Source: Marthasterias glacialis (lineage: Eukaryota > Echinodermata > Asteroidea > Forcipulatida > Asteriidae). Taken from it: DNA of 64,000 nt. The notes under the pieces were generated by a model that was not told the origin of the DNA, did not search any database, and was given only the letters and a program-made list of their open reading frames with translations. A program made the position numbers and the translations under genes. This document shows positions 1 through 14,461 of the stretch, one piece after another (the first letter of the stretch is position 1; every line of letters starts with the position of its first letter). The stretch is taken from positions 3,246,174 through 3,310,173 of the forward strand of contig OU452223.1 in NCBI GenBank assembly GCA_911728455.2, read 5' to 3'.

Positions 1-2584
1 CACTTTTGTACACAAAGCTGTAACAGAGTGAAAACAAGACTTAGCAACGGCTCTATCTCCCAAAGTATTGGTGGAAATCTGACAAGTCTGACACTGTTGG
101 AAAGCCCTGCTCATGGGCTTTCCGAAAATGCCGGTCTTGGGGTTGTGGGATAAACAGGGAGGATGCCAGGGACCGCGGAGTGAGGACACCCCGAAGATGT
201 CCAGTGCAAACAGCCCTGCTCTGTGTACGTCAACAATAGCCAAGGCCGCTACGTGTGTGCTGGACTGAAGCCAGCAAAAAAAAAAAAAAAAAAAACGCCG
301 AAAAAAGAAGTCGGCAGCGCCACGGCCAATAACTCCAGAAATAATGGGGCTAGAGAGAAATTTCTTGTAACTGCAGGTAGCTGCCATAGTCCTGCATCCG
401 AAAATTCATGTTTCGCGGCCAGCCAGGGCCATCTTCCGCCTTGAAACCACCAGAGAGCGGGGCTGCTCTGAATGCGCTTCAAACACCTGTCTATTGGCAC
501 TTTTGTACACAAAGCTGTAACAGAGTGAAAACAAGACTTAGCAACGGCTCTATCTCCCAAAGTATTGGCGGAAATCTGACAAGTCCGACACTACTGGAAC
601 GCCCTGCTCATGGGCTTTCCGAAAATGCCGGTCTGGGGGTTGTGGGATAAACAGGGAGGATACCAGGGACCGCGGAGTGGGGACACCCCGAAGATGTCCA
701 GTGCAAACGGCCATGCTCTGTGTACGTCAACAATAGCCAAGGCCGCTACGTGTGTGCTGGACTGAAGCCAGGAAAAAAAAAAAAAAAAAAAAAACCGCCG
801 AAAAAAGAAGTCGGCAGCGCCACGGCCAATAACTCCAGAAATAATGGGGCTAGAGAGAAATTTCTTGTACCTGCAGGTAGCTGCCATAGTCCTGCCTCCG
901 AAAATCCAGTTTTCCCGGCCAGCCAGGGCCATCTTCCGCCTTGAAACCACGAGAGAGCGGGGCTGCTCTGAATGCGCTTCAAACACCTGTCTAATGGCAC
1001 TTTTGTACACAAAGCTGTAACAGAGTGAAAACAAGACTTAGTAACGGCTCTATCTCCCAAGGTATTGGCGGAAATCTGACAAGTCTGACACTGTTGGAAA
1101 GCCCTGCTCATGGGCTTTCCGAAAATGCCGGTCTTGGGGTTGTGGGATAAACAGGGAGGATGCCAGGGACCGCGGAGTGAGGACACCCCGAAGATGTCCA
1201 GTGCAAACGGCCATGCTCTGTGTACGTCAACAATAGCCAAGGCCGCTACGTGTGTGCTGGACTGAAGCCAGCAAAAAAAACCAAAAAAAAAACCGCCGAA
1301 AACAGAAGTCGGCAGCGCCACGGCCAATAACTCCAGAAATAATGGGGCTAGAGAGAAATTTCTTGTACCTGCAGGTAGCTGCCATAGTCCTGCATCCGGA
1401 AATTTAGTTTTCCCGGCCAGCCAGGGCCATCTTCCGCCTTGAAACCACCAGAGAGCGGGGCTGCTCCGAATGCGCTTCAAACACCTGTCTAATGGCACTT
1501 TTGTACACAAAGCTGTAACAGAGTGAAAACAAGACTTAGCAACGGCTCTATCTCCCAAAGTATTGGCGGAAATCTGACAAGTCCGACACTACTGGAAAGC
1601 CCTGCTCATGGGCTTTCCGAAAATGCCGGTCTGGGGGTTGTGGGATAAACAGGGAGGATACCAGGGACCGCGGAGTGAGGACACCCCGAAGATGTCCAGT
1701 GCAAACGGCCATGCTCTGTGTACGTCAACAATAGCCAAGGCCGCTACGTGTGTGCTGGACTGAAGCCAGCAAAAAAAAAAAAAAAAAAACCGCCGAAAAA
1801 AGAAGTCGGCAGCGCCACGGCCAATAATTCCAGAAATAATGGGGCTAGAGAGAAATTTCTTGTACCTGCAGGTAGCTGCCATAGTCCTGCCTCCGAAAAT
1901 CCAGTTTTCCCGGCCAGCCAGGGCCATTTTCCGCCTTGAAACCACCAGAGAGCGGGGCTGCTCCGAATGCGCTTCAAACACCTGTCTAATGGCACTTTTG
2001 TACACAAAGCTGTAACAGAGTGAAAACAAGACTTAGCAACGGCTCTATCTCCCAAAGTATTGGCGGAAATCTGACAAGTCCGACACTACTGGAAAGCCCT
2101 GCTCATGGGCTTTCTGAAAATGCCGGTCTGGGGGTTGTGGGATAAACAGGGAGGATACCAGGGACCGCGGAGTGAGGACACCCCGAAGATGTCCAGTGCA
2201 AACGGCCATGCTCTGTGTACGTCAACAATAGCCAAGGCCGCTACGTGTGTGCTGGACTGAAGCCAGCAAAAAAAACAAAAACAAAAACCACCGAAAAAAG
2301 AAGTCGGCAGCGCCACGGCCAATAACTCCAGAAATAAAGAGGGCTAGAGAGAAATTTCTTGTACCTGCAGGTAGCTGCCATAGTCCTGCCTCCGAAAATC
2401 CAGTTTTCCCGACCAGCCAGGGCCATCTTCCGCCTTGAAACCACCAGAGAGCGGGGCTGCTCCGAATGCGCTTCAAACACCTGTCTAATGGCACTTTTGT
2501 ACACAAAGCTGTAACAGAGTGAAAACAAGACTTAGCAACGGCTCTATCTCCCAAAGTATTGGCGGAAATCTGACAAGTCTGACA

Positions 2585-2853
2585 CTACTGGAAAGCCCTG
2601 CTCATGGGCTTTCCGAAAATGCCGGTCTGGGGGTTGTGGGATAAACAGGAAAATTTCTTGTACCTGCAGGTAGCTGCCATAGTCCTGCTTCCGAAAATCC
2701 AGTTTTCCCGGCCAGCCAGGGCCATTTTCCGCCTTGAAACCACCAGAGAGCGGGGCTGCTCCGAATGCGCTTCAAACACCTGTCTAATGGCACTTTTGTA
2801 CACAAAGCTGTAACAGAGTGAAAACAAGACTTAGCAACGGCTCTATCTCCCAA
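2585..2853 (+). repeat. Internally deleted satellite unit lacking poly-A
   Basis: After GGGATAAACAGG near 2,649 the sequence jumps directly to AAATTTCTTGTACC. This removes about 230 bp of the usual unit, including the poly-A tract and the GTCGGC hairpin. The rest of the unit is ordinary. This looks like a simple deletion within one unit. Confidence 0.9.
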
Positions 2854-4329
2854 AGTATTGGCGGAAATCTGACAAGTCCGACACTACTGGAAAGCCCTGC
2901 TCATGGGCTTTCTGAAAATGCCGGTCTGGGGGTTGTGGGATAAACAGGGCGGATACCAGGGACCGCGGAGTGAGGACACCCCGAAGATGTCCAGTGCAAA
3001 CGGCCATGCTCTGTGTACGTCAACAATAGCCAAGGCCGCTACGTGTGTGCTGGACTGAAGCCAGCAAAAAAAACAAAAACAAAAACCGCCGAAAAAAGAA
3101 GTCGGCAGCGCCACGGCCAATAACTCCAGAAATAAAGAGGGCTAGAGAGAAATTTCTTGTACCTGCAGGTAGCTGCCATAGTCCTGCCTCCGAAAATCCA
3201 GTTTTCCCGGCCAGCCAGGGCCATCTTCCGCCTTGAAACCACCAGAGAGCGGGGCTGCTCCGAATGCGCTTCAAACACCTGTCTAATGGCACTTTTGTAC
3301 ACAAAGCTGTAACAGAGTGAAAACAAGACTTAGCAACGGCTCTATCTCCCAAAGTATTGGCGGAAATCTGACAAGTCTGACACTACTGGAAAGCCCTGCT
3401 CATGGGCTTTCTGAAAATGCCGGTCTGGGGGTTGTGGGATAAACAGGGAGGATACCAGGGACCGCGGAGTGAGGACACCCCGAAGATGTCCAGTGCAAAC
3501 GGCCATGCTCTGTGTACGTCAACAATAGCCAAGGCCGCTACGTGTGTGCTGAACTGAAGCCAGCAAAAAAAAAAAAAAAACGCCGAAAAAAGAAGTCGGC
3601 AGCGCCACGGCCAATAACTCCAGAAATAATGGGGCTAGAGAAAAATTTCTTGTACCTGCAGGTAGCTGCCATAGTCCTGCATCCGAAAATTCAGGTTTCC
3701 CGGCCAGCCAGGGCCATCTTCCGCCTTGAAACCACCAGAGAGCGGGGCTGCTCTGAATGCGCTTCAAACACCTGTCTAATGGCATTTTTGTACACAAAGC
3801 TGTAACAGAGTGAAAACAAGACTTAGCAACGGCTCTATCTCCCAAAGTGTTGACGGAAATCTGACAAGTCCAACACTACTGGAAAGCCCTGCTCATGGGC
3901 TTTCCGAAAATGCCGGTCTTGGGGTTGTGGGATAAACAGGGAGGCTACCAGGGACCGCGGAGTGAGGACACCCCGAAGATGTCCAGTGCAAACGGCCATG
4001 CTCTGTGTACGTCAACAATAGCCAAGGCCGCTACGTGTGTGCTGGACTGAAGCCAGCAAAAAAAAAAAAAAAAAAAACGCCGAAAAAAGAAGTCGGCATC
4101 GCCACGGCCAATAACTCCAGAAATAATGGGGCTAGAGAGAAATTTCTTGTACCTGCAGTTAGCTGCCATAGTCCTGCCTCCGAAAATTTAGGTTTCCTGG
4201 CCAGCCAGGGCCATCTTCCGCCTTGAATCTACCAGAGAGCGGGGCTGCTCCGAATGCTCTTCAAACACCTGTCTAATGGCACTTTTGTACACAAAGCTGT
4301 AACAGAGTGAAAACAAGACTTAGCAACGG

Positions 4330-4733
4330 CTCTATCTCCCAAAGTATTGGCGGAAATCTGACAAGTCCGACACTGTTGGAAAGCCCTGCTCATGGGCTTT
4401 CCGAAAATGCCGGTCTTGGGGTTTTGGGATAAACAGGGAGGATGCCAGGGACTGCGGAGTGAGGACACCCCGAAGATGTCCAGTGCCAGCGCCAAAAGCC
4501 AATAACTCGAGAAATAATGGGGCTAGAGAGAAATGTCTTGTACCTGCTGGTAGCTGCCATAGTCCTGCATACGAAAATCCAGTTTTCCCGGCCAGCCAGG
4601 GCCATCTTCCGCCTTGAAACCACCAGAGAGCGGGGCTGCTCTGAATGCGCTTCAAACACCTGTCTAATGGCACTTTTGTACACAAAGCTGTAACAGAGTG
4701 AAAACAAGACTTAGCAACGGCTCTATCTCCCAA
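4330..4733 (+). repeat. Internally deleted satellite unit of the right-edge subtype
   Basis: At about 4,485-4,492 the sequence passes from GATGTCCAGTG straight into CCAGCGCC, losing the poly-A segment. The following ~100 bp carry a set of rare variants (AAAAGCC, AACTCGAG, GAAATGTC, CTGCTGG, GCATACG). The same set occurs only in units near 46,336 and 48,853 at the other end of the array. Confidence 0.9.
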
Positions 4734-5434
4734 AGTATTGGCGGAAATCTGACAAGTCCAACACTACTGGAAAGCCCTGCTCATGGGCTTTCCGAAAATG
4801 CCGGTCTGGGGGTTGTGGGATAAACAGGGAGGCTACCAAGGACCGCGGAGTGAGGACACCCCGAAGATGTCCAGTGCAAACGGCCATGCTCTGTGTACGT
4901 CAACAATAGCCAAGGCCGCTACGTGTGTGCTGGACTGAAGCCAGCAAAAAAAAAAAAAAAACGCCGAAAAAAGAAGTCGGCAGCGCCACGGCCTATTACT
5001 CCAGAAATAATGGGGCTAGAGAGAAATTTCTTGTACCTGCAGGTAGCTGCCATAGTCCTGCATCCGAAAATCCAGTTTTCCCGGCCAGCCAGGGCCATCT
5101 TTCGCCTTGAAACCACCAGAGAGCGGGGCTGCTCCGAATGCTCTTCAAACACCTGACTAATGGCACTTTTGTACACAAAGCTGTAACAGAGTGAAAACAA
5201 GACTTAGCAACGGCTCTGTCTCCCAAAGTATTGGCGGAAATCTGACAAGTCCGACACTGTTGGAAAGCCCTGCTCATGGGCTTTCCGAAAATGCCGGTCT
5301 TGGGGTTGTGGGATAAACAGGGAGGATGCCAGGGACCGCGGAGTGAGGACACCCCGAAGATGTCCAGTGCAAACGGCCATGCTCTGTGTACGTCAATAAT
5401 AGCCAAGGCCGCTACGTGTGTGCTGGACTGAAGC

Positions 5435-5469
<35 letters not shown>

Positions 5470-7928
5470 GCCGAAAAAAGAAGTCGGCAGCGCCACGGCC
5501 AATAACTCCAGAAATAATGGGGCTAGAGAGAAATTTCTTGTACCTGCAGGTAGCTGCCATAGTCCTGCATCCGAAAATTCAGGTTTCCCGGCCAGCCAGG
5601 GCCATCTTCCGCCTTGAAACCACCAGAGAGCGGGGCTGCTCCGAATGCGCTTCAAACACCTGTCTAATGGCACTTTTGTACACAAAGCTGTAACAGAGTG
5701 AAAACAAGACTTAGCAACGGCTCTATCTCCCAAAGTATTGGCGGAAATCTGACAAGTCCGACACTTCTGGAAAGCCCTGCTCATGGGCTTTTCGAAAATG
5801 CCGGTCTGGGGGTTGTTGGATAAACAGGGAGGATACCAGGGACCGCGGAGTGGGGACACCCCGAAGATGTCCAGTGCAAACGGCCATGCTCTGTGTACGT
5901 GAACAATAGCCAAGGCCGCTACGTGTGTGCTGGACTGAAGCCAGCAAAAAAAAAAAAAAAAAAAAAAAACCGCCGAAAAAAGAAGTCGGCAGCGCCACGG
6001 CCAATAACTCCAGAAATAATGGGGCTAGAGAGAAATTTCTTGTACCTGCAGGTAGCTGCCATAGTCCTGCCTCCGCAAATCCAGTTTTCCCGGCCAGCCA
6101 GGGCCATCTTCCGCCTTGAAATCACCAGAGAGCGGGGCTGCTCTGAATGCGCTTCAAACACCTGTCTAATGGCACTTTTGTACACAAAGCTGTAACAGAG
6201 TGAAAACAAGACTTAGCAACGGCTCTATCTCCCAAAGTATTGGTGGAAATCTGACAAGTCTGACACTGTTGGAAAGCCCTGCTCATGGGCTTTCCGAAAA
6301 TGCCGGTCTTGGGGTTGTGGGATAAACAGGGAGGATGCAAGGGACCGCGGAGTGAGGACACCCCGAAAATGTCCAGTGCAAACGGCCATGCTCTCTGTAC
6401 GTCAACAATAGCCAAGGCCGCTACGTGTGTGCTGGACTGAAGCCAGCAAAAAAAAAAAAAAAACCGCCGAAAAAACAAGTCGGCAGCGCCACGGCCAATA
6501 ACTCCAGAAATAATGGGGCTAGAGAGAAATTTCTTGTACCTGCAGGTAGCTGCCATAGTCCTGCATCCGAAAATTCAATTTTCCCGGCCAGCCAGGGCCA
6601 TCTTCCGCCTTGAAACCACCAGAGAGCGGGGCTGCTCCGAATGCACTTCAAACACCTGTCTAATGGCACTTTTGTACACAAAGCTGTAACAGAGTGAAAA
6701 CAAGACTTAGCAACGGCTCTATCTCCCAAAGTATTGGCGGAAATCTGACAAGTCCGACACTGTTGGAAAGCCCTGCTCATGGGCTTTTTGAAAATGCCGG
6801 TCTTGGGGTTGTGGGATAAACAGGGAGGATGCCAGGGACCGCGGAGTGAGGACACCCCGAAGATGTCCAGTGCAAACGGCCATGCTCTGTGTACGTCAAC
6901 AATAGCCAAGGCCGCTACGTGTGTGCTGGACTGAAGCCAGCAAAAAAAAAAAAAAAACGCCGAAAAAAGAAGTCGGCAGCGCCACGGCCAATAACTCCAG
7001 AAATAATGGGGCTAGAGAGAAATTTCTTGTACCTGCAGGTAGCTGCCATAGTCCTGCATCCGAAAATCCAGTTTTCCCGGCCAGCCAGGGCCATCTTCCG
7101 CCTTGAAACCACCAGAGAGCGGGGCTGCTCCGAATGCGCTTCAAACACCTGTCTAATGGCACTTTTGTACACAAAGCTGTAACAGAGTGAAAACAAGACT
7201 TAGCAACGGCTCTATCTCCCAAAGTATTGGTGGAAATCTGACAAGTCCGACACTGTTGGAAAGCCCTGCTCATGGGCTTTCCGAAAATACCGGTCTCGGG
7301 GTTGTTGGATAAACAGGGAGGATGCCAGGGACCGCGGAGTGAGGACACCCCGAAGATGTCCAGTGCAAACGGCCATGCTCTGTGTACGTCAACAATAGCC
7401 AAGGCCGCTACGTGTGTGCTGGAATGAAGCCAGCAAAAAAAAAAAAAAAAAAAAACGCCGAAAAAAGAAGTCGGCAGCGCCACGGCCAATAACTCCAGAA
7501 ATAATGGGGCTAGAGAGAAATTTCTTGTACCTGCAGGTAGCTGCCATAGTCCTGTCTCCGAAAATCCAGTTTTCCCGGCCAGCCAGGGCCATCTTCCGCC
7601 TTGAAACCACCAGAGAGCGGGGCTGCTCCGAATGCGCTTCAAACACCTGTCTAATGGCACTTTTGTACACAAAGCTGTAACAGAGTGAAAACAAGACTTA
7701 GCAACGGCTCTATCTCCCAAAGTATTGGTGGAAATCTGACAAGTCTGACACTGTTGGAAAGCCCTGCTCATGGGCTTTCCGAAAATGCCGGTCTTGGGGT
7801 TGTGGGATAAACAGGGAGGATGCCAGGGACCGCGGAGTGAGGACACCCCGAAGATGTCCAGTGCAAACGGCCATGCTCTGTGTACGTCAATAATAGCCAA
7901 GGCCACTACGTGTGTGCTGGACTGAAGC

Positions 7929-7961
<33 letters not shown>

Positions 7962-10373
7962 CGCCGAAAAAACAAGTCGGCAGCGCCACGGCCAATAACT
8001 CCAGAAATAATGGGGCTAGAGAGAAATTTCTTGTACCTGCAGGTAGCTGCCATAGTCCTGCATCCGAAAATCCAGTTTTCCCGGCCAGCCAGGGCCATCT
8101 TCCGCCTTGAAACCACCAGAGAGCGGGGCTGCTCCGAATGCGCATCAAACACCTGTCTAATGGCACTTTTGTACACAAAGCTGTAACAGAGTGAAAACAA
8201 GACTTAGCAACGGCTCTATCTCCCAAAGTATTGGTGGAAATCTGACAAGTCCGACACTGTTGGAAAGCCCTGCTCATGGGCTTTTTGAAAATGGCAGTCT
8301 CGGGGTTGTTGGATAAACAGGGAGGCTACCAGGGACCGCGGAGTGAGGACACCCCGAAGATGTCCAGTGCAAACGGCCATGCTCTGTGTACGTCAACAAT
8401 AGCCAAGGCCGCTACGTGTGTGCTGGAATGAAGCCAGCAAAAAAAAAAAAAAAAAAAAACGCCGAAAAAAGAAGTCGGCAGCGCCACGGCCAATAACTCC
8501 AGAAATAATGGGGCTAGAGAGAAATTTCTTGTACCTGCAGGTAGCTGCCATAGTCCTGCATCCGAAAATCCAGTTTTCCCGGCCAGCCAGGGCCATCTTC
8601 CGCCTTGAAACCACCAGAGAGCGGGGCTGCTCCGAATGCGCTTCAAACACCTGTCTAATGGCACTTTTGTACACAAAGCTGTAACAGAGTGAAAACAAGA
8701 CTTAGCAACGGCTCTATCTCCCAAAGTATTGGTGGAAATCTGACAAGTCTGACACTGTTGGAAAGCCCTGCTCATGGGCTTTCCGAAAATGCCGTTCTTG
8801 GGGTTGTGGGATAAACAGGGAGGATGCAAGGGACCGCGGAGTGAGGACACCCCGAAGATGTCCAGTGCAAACGGCCATGCTCTGTGTACGTCAACAATAG
8901 CCAAGGCCGCTACGTGTGTGCTGGACTGAAGCCAGCAAAAAAAAAAAAAAAAAAAATACGCCGAAAAAAGAAGTCGGCAGCGCCACGGCCAATAACTCCA
9001 GAAATAATGGGGCTAGAGAGAAATTTCTTGTACCTGCAGGTAGCTGCCATAGTCCTGCCTCCGAAAATCCAGTTTTCCCGGCCAGCCAGGGCCATCTTCC
9101 GCCTTGAAACCACCAGAGAGCGGGGCTGCTCCGAATGCGCTTCAAACACCTGTCTAATGGCACTTTTGTACACAAAGCTGTAACAGAGTGAAAACAAGAC
9201 TTAGCAACGGCTCTATCTCCCAAAGTATTGGTGGAAATCGGACAAGTCCGACACTGTTGGAAAGCCCTGCTCATGGGCTTTTTGAAAATGGCAGTCTTGG
9301 GGTTGTGGGATAAACAGGAAGGATGCCAGGGACCGCGGAGTGAGGACACCCCGAAGATGTCCAGTGCAAACGGCCATGCTCTGTGTACGTCAACAATAGC
9401 CAAGGCCGCTACGTGTGTGCAGGACTGAAGCCAGCAAAAAAAAAAAAAAAAAAACCGCCGAAAAAACAAGTCGGCAGCGCCACGGCCTATAACTCCAGAA
9501 ATAATGGGGCTAGAGAGAAATTTCTTGTACCTGCAGGTAGCTGCCATAGTCCTGCATCCGAAAATTCAGGTTTCCCGGCCAGCCAGGGCCATCTTCCGCC
9601 TTGAAACCACCAGAGAGCGGGGCTGCTCCGAATGCACTTCAAACACCTGTCTAATGGCACTTTTGTACACAAAGCTGTAACAGAGTGAAAACAAGACTTA
9701 GCAACGGCGCTATCTCCCAAAGTATTGGCGGAAATCTGACAAGTCCGACACTGTTGGAAAGCCCTGCTCATGGGCTTTTTGAAAATGCCGGTCTTGGGGT
9801 TGTGGGATAAACAGGGAGGATGCCAGGGACCGCGGAGTGAGGACACCCCGAAGATGTCCAGTGCAAACGGCCATGCTCTGTGTACGTCAACAATAGCCAA
9901 GGCCGCTACGTGTGTGCTGGACTGAAGCCAGCAAAAAAAAAAAAAAAAAACGCCGAAAAAAGAAGTCGGCAGCGCCACGGCCAATAACTCCAGAAATAAT
10001 GGGGCTAGAGAGAAATTTCTTGTACCTGCAGGTAGCTGCCATAGTCCTGCATCCGAAAATCTAGTTTTCCCGGCCAGCCAGGGCCATCTTCCGCCTTGAA
10101 ACCACCAGAGAGCGGGGCTGCTCCGAATGCGCTTCAAACACCTGTCTAATGGCACTTTTGTACACAAAGCTGAACAGAGTGAAAACAAGACTTAGCAACG
10201 GCTCTATCTCCCAAAGTATTGGTGGAAATCTGACAAGTCCGACACTGTTGGAAAGCCCTGCTCATGGGCTTTCCGAAAATACCGGTCTCGGGGTTGTTGG
10301 ATAAACAGGGAGGATGCCAGGGACCGCAGAGTGAGGACACCCCGAAGATGTCCAGTGCAAACGGCCATGCTCT

Positions 10374-10872
10374 GTGTACGTCAACAATAGCCAAGGCCGC
10401 TACGTGTGTGCTGGAATGAAGCCAGCAAAAAAAAAAAAAAAAAAAAAACGCCGAAAAAAGAAGTCGGCAGCGCCACGGCCAATAACTCCAGAAATAATGG
10501 GGCTAGAGAGAAATTTCTTGTACCTGCAGGTAGCTGCCATAGTCCTGTCTCCGAAAATCCAGTTTTCCCGGCCAGCCAGGGCCATCTTCCGCCTTGAAAC
10601 CACCAGAGAGCGGGGCTGCTCCGAATGCGCTTCAAACACCTGTCTAATGGCACTTTTGTACACAAAGCTGTAACAGAGTGAAAACAAGACTTAGCAACGG
10701 CTCTATCTCCCAAAGTATTGGTGGAAATCTGACAAGTCTGACACTGTTGGAAAGCCCTGCTCATGGGCTTTCCGAAAATGCCGGTCTTGGGGTTGTGGGA
10801 TAAACAGGGAGGATGCCAGGGACCGCAGAGTGAGGACACCCCGAAGATGTCCAGTGCAAACGGCCATGCTCT
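10374..10872 (+). repeat. Representative satellite unit with landmarks
   Basis: A typical 499-bp unit, given as a reference. Poly-A runs from 10427 to 10448 (22 A). An inverted repeat GCCGA/TCGGC lies at 10450-10454 and 10464-10468. A 12-bp palindrome TACCTGCAGGTA lies at 10521-10532. A 9-bp inverted repeat GGAAAGCCC/GGGCTTTCC lies at 10749-10757 and 10765-10773 with a 7-nt loop. The phase chosen, starting at the GTGTACGTCAA landmark, is arbitrary because a tandem repeat has no natural start. No convincing Pol III A/B box, tRNA or 5S-like segment was found. Confidence 0.9.
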
Positions 10873-10921
10873 GTGTACGTCAATAATAGCCAAGGCCACT
10901 ACGTGTGTGCTGGACTGAAGC

Positions 10922-10953
<32 letters not shown>

Positions 10954-11924
10954 CGCCGAAAAAACAAGTCGGCAGCGCCACGGCCAATAACTCCAGAAAT
11001 AATGGGGCTAGAGAGAAATTTCTTGTACCTGCAGGTAGCTGCCATAGTCCTGCATCCGAAAATCCAGTTTTCCCGGCCAGCCAGGGCCATCTTCCGCCTT
11101 GAAACCACCAGAGAGCGGGGCTGCTCCGAATGCGCTTCAAACACCTGTCTAATGGCACTTTTGTACACAAAGCTGTAACAGAGTGAAAACAAGACTTAGC
11201 AACGGCTCTATCTCCCAAAGTATTGGCGGAAATCTGACAAGTCCGACACTGTTGGAAAGCCCTGCTCATGGGCTTTTTGAAAATGGCAGTCTCGGGGTTG
11301 TTGGATAAACAGGGAGGCTACCAGGGACCGCGGAGTGAGGACACCCCGAAGATGTCCAGTGCAAACGGCCATGCTCTGTGTACGTCAACAATAGCCAAGG
11401 CCGCTACGTGTGTGCTGGAATGAAGCCAGCAAAAAAAAAAAAAAAAAAAAACGCCGAAAAAAGAAGTCGGCAGCGCCACGGCCAATAACTCCAGAAATAA
11501 TGGGGCTAGAGAGAAATTTCTTGTACCTGCAGGTAGCTGCCATAGTCCTGCATCCGAAAATCCAGTTTTCCCGGCCAGCCAGGGCCATCTTCCGCCTTGA
11601 AACCACCAGAGAGCGGGGCTGCTCCGAATGCGCTTCAAACACCTGTCTAATGGCACTTTTGTACACAAAGCTGTAACAGAGTGAAAACAAGACTTAGCAA
11701 CGGCTCTATCTCCCAAAGTATTGGTGGAAATCTGACAAGTCTGACACTGTTGGAAAGCCCTGCTCATGGGCTTTCCGAAAATGCCGGTCTTGGGGTTGTG
11801 GGATAAACAGGGAGGATGCCAGGGACCGCAGAGTGAGGACACCCCGAAGATGTCCAGTGCAAACGGCCATGCTCTGTGTACGTCAATAATAGCCAAGGCC
11901 ACTACGTGTGTGCTGGACTGAAGC

Positions 11925-11956
<32 letters not shown>

Positions 11957-13425
11957 CGCCGAAAAAACAAGTCGGCAGCGCCACGGCCAATAACTCCAGA
12001 AATAATGGGGCTAGAGAGAAATTTCTTGTACCTGCAGGTAGCTGCCATAGTCCTGCATCCGAAAATCCAGTTTTCCCGGCCAGCCAGGGCCATCTTCCGC
12101 CTTGAAACCACCAGAGAGCGGGGCTGCTCCGAATGCGCTTCAAACACCTGTCTAATGGCACTTTTGTACACAAAGCTGTAACAGAGTGAAAACAAGACTT
12201 AGCAACGGCTCTATCTCCCAAAGTATTGGCGGAAATCTGACAAGTCCGACACTGTTGGAAAGCCCTGCTCATGGGCTTTTTGAAAATGGCAGTCTCGGGG
12301 TTGTTGGATAAACAGGGAGGCTACCAGGGACCGCGGAGTGATGACACCCCGAAGATGTCCAGTGCAAACGGCCATGCTCTGTGTACGTCAACAATAGCCA
12401 AGGCCGCTACGTGTGTGCTGGAATGAAGCCAGCAAAAAAAAAAAAAAAAAAAAACGCCGAAAAAAGAAGTCGGCAGCGCCACGGCCAATAACTCCAGAAA
12501 TAATGGGGCTAGAGAGAAATTTCTTGTACCTGCAGGTAGCTGCCATAGTCCTGCATCCGAAAATCCAGTTTTCCCGGCCAGCCAGGGCCATCTTCCGCCT
12601 TGAAACCACCAGAGAGCGGGGCTGCTCCGAATGCGCTTCAAACACCTGTCTAATGGCACTTTTGTACACAAAGCTGTAACAGAGTGAAAACAAGACTTAG
12701 CAACGGCTCTATCTCCCAAAGTATTGGTGGAAATCTGACAAGTCCGACACTGTTGGAAAGCCCTGCTCATGGGCTTTCCGAAAATACCGGTCTCGGGGTT
12801 GTTGGATAAACAGGGAGGATGCCAGGGACCGCGGAGTGAGGACACCCCGAAGATGTCCAGTGCAAACGGCCATGCTCTGTGTACGTCAACAATAGCCAAG
12901 GCCGCTACGTGTGTGCTGGAATGAAGCCAGCAAAAAAAAAAAAAAAAAAAAACGCCGAAAAAAGAAGTCGGCAGCGCCACGGCCAATAACTCCAGAAATA
13001 ATGGGGCTAGAGAGAAATTTCTTGTACCTGCAGGTAGCTGCCATAGTCCTGTCTCCGAAAATCCAGTTTTCCCGGCCAGCCAGGGCCATCTTCCGCCTTG
13101 AAACCACCAGAGAGCGGGGCTGCTCCGAATGCGCTTCAAACACCTGTCTAATGGCACTTTTGTACACAAAGCTGTAACAGAGTGAAAACAAGACTTAGCA
13201 ACGGCTCTATCTCCCAAAGTATTGGTGGAAATCTGACAAGTCTGACACTGTTGGAAAGCCCTGCTCATGGGCTTTCCGAAAATGCCGGTCTTGGGGTTGT
13301 GGGATAAACAGGGAGGATGCCAGGGACCGCAGAGTGAGGACACCCCGAAGATGTCCAGTGCAAACGGCCATGCTCTGTGTACGTCAATAATAGCCAAGGC
13401 CACTACGTGTGTGCTGGACTGAAGC

Positions 13426-13457
<32 letters not shown>

Positions 13458-14429
13458 CGCCGAAAAAACAAGTCGGCAGCGCCACGGCCAATAACTCCAG
13501 AAATAATGGGGCTAGAGAGAAATTTCTTGTACCTGCAGGTAGCTGCCATAGTCCTGCATCCGAAAATCCAGTTTTCCCGGCCAGCCAGGGCCATCTTCCG
13601 CCTTGAAACCACCAGAGAGCGGGGCTGCTCCGAATGCGCTTCAAACACCTGTCTAATGGCACTTTTGTACACAAAGCTGTAACAGAGTGAAAACAAGACT
13701 TAGCAACGGCTCTATCTCCCAAAGTATTGGCGGAAATCTGACAAGTCCGACACTGTTGGAAAGCCCTGCTCATGGGCTTTTTGAAAATGGCAGTCTCGGG
13801 GTTGTTGGATAAACAGGGAGGCTACCAGGGACCGCGGAGTGAGGACACCCCGAAGATGTCCAGTGCAAACGGCCATGCTCTGTGTACGTCAACAATAGCC
13901 AAGGCCGCTACGTGTGTGCTGGAATGAAGCCAGCAAAAAAAAAAAAAAAAAAAAAACGCCGAAAAAAGAAGTCGGCAGCGCCACGGCCAATAACTCCAGA
14001 AATAATGGGGCTAGAGAGAAATTTCTTGTACCTGCAGGTAGCTGCCATAGTCCTGCATCCGAAAATCCAGTTTTCCCGGCCAGCCAGGGCCATCTTCCGC
14101 CTTGAAACCACCAGAGAGCGGGGCTGCTCCGAATGCGCTTCAAACACCTGTCTAATGGCACTTTTGTACACAAAGCTGTAACAGAGTGAAAACAAGACTT
14201 AGCAACGGCTCTATCTCCCAAAGTATTGGTGGAAATCTGACAAGTCTGACACTGTTGGAAAGCCCTGCTCATGGGCTTTCCGAAAATGCCGGTCTTGGGG
14301 TTGTGGGATAAACAGGGAGGATGCCAGGGACCGCAGAGTGAGGACACCCCGAAGATGTCCAGTGCAAACGGCCATGCTCTGTGTACGTCAATAATAGCCA
14401 AGGCCACTACGTGTGTGCTGGACTGAAGC

Positions 14430-14461
<32 letters not shown>

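Noticed and set aside
115-135. CENP-B-box-like TTCCGAAAATGCCGG in each satellite unit
   Set aside because: It matches 7 of 9 essential positions, but about one such match is expected per 500-bp unit by chance when both strands are counted.
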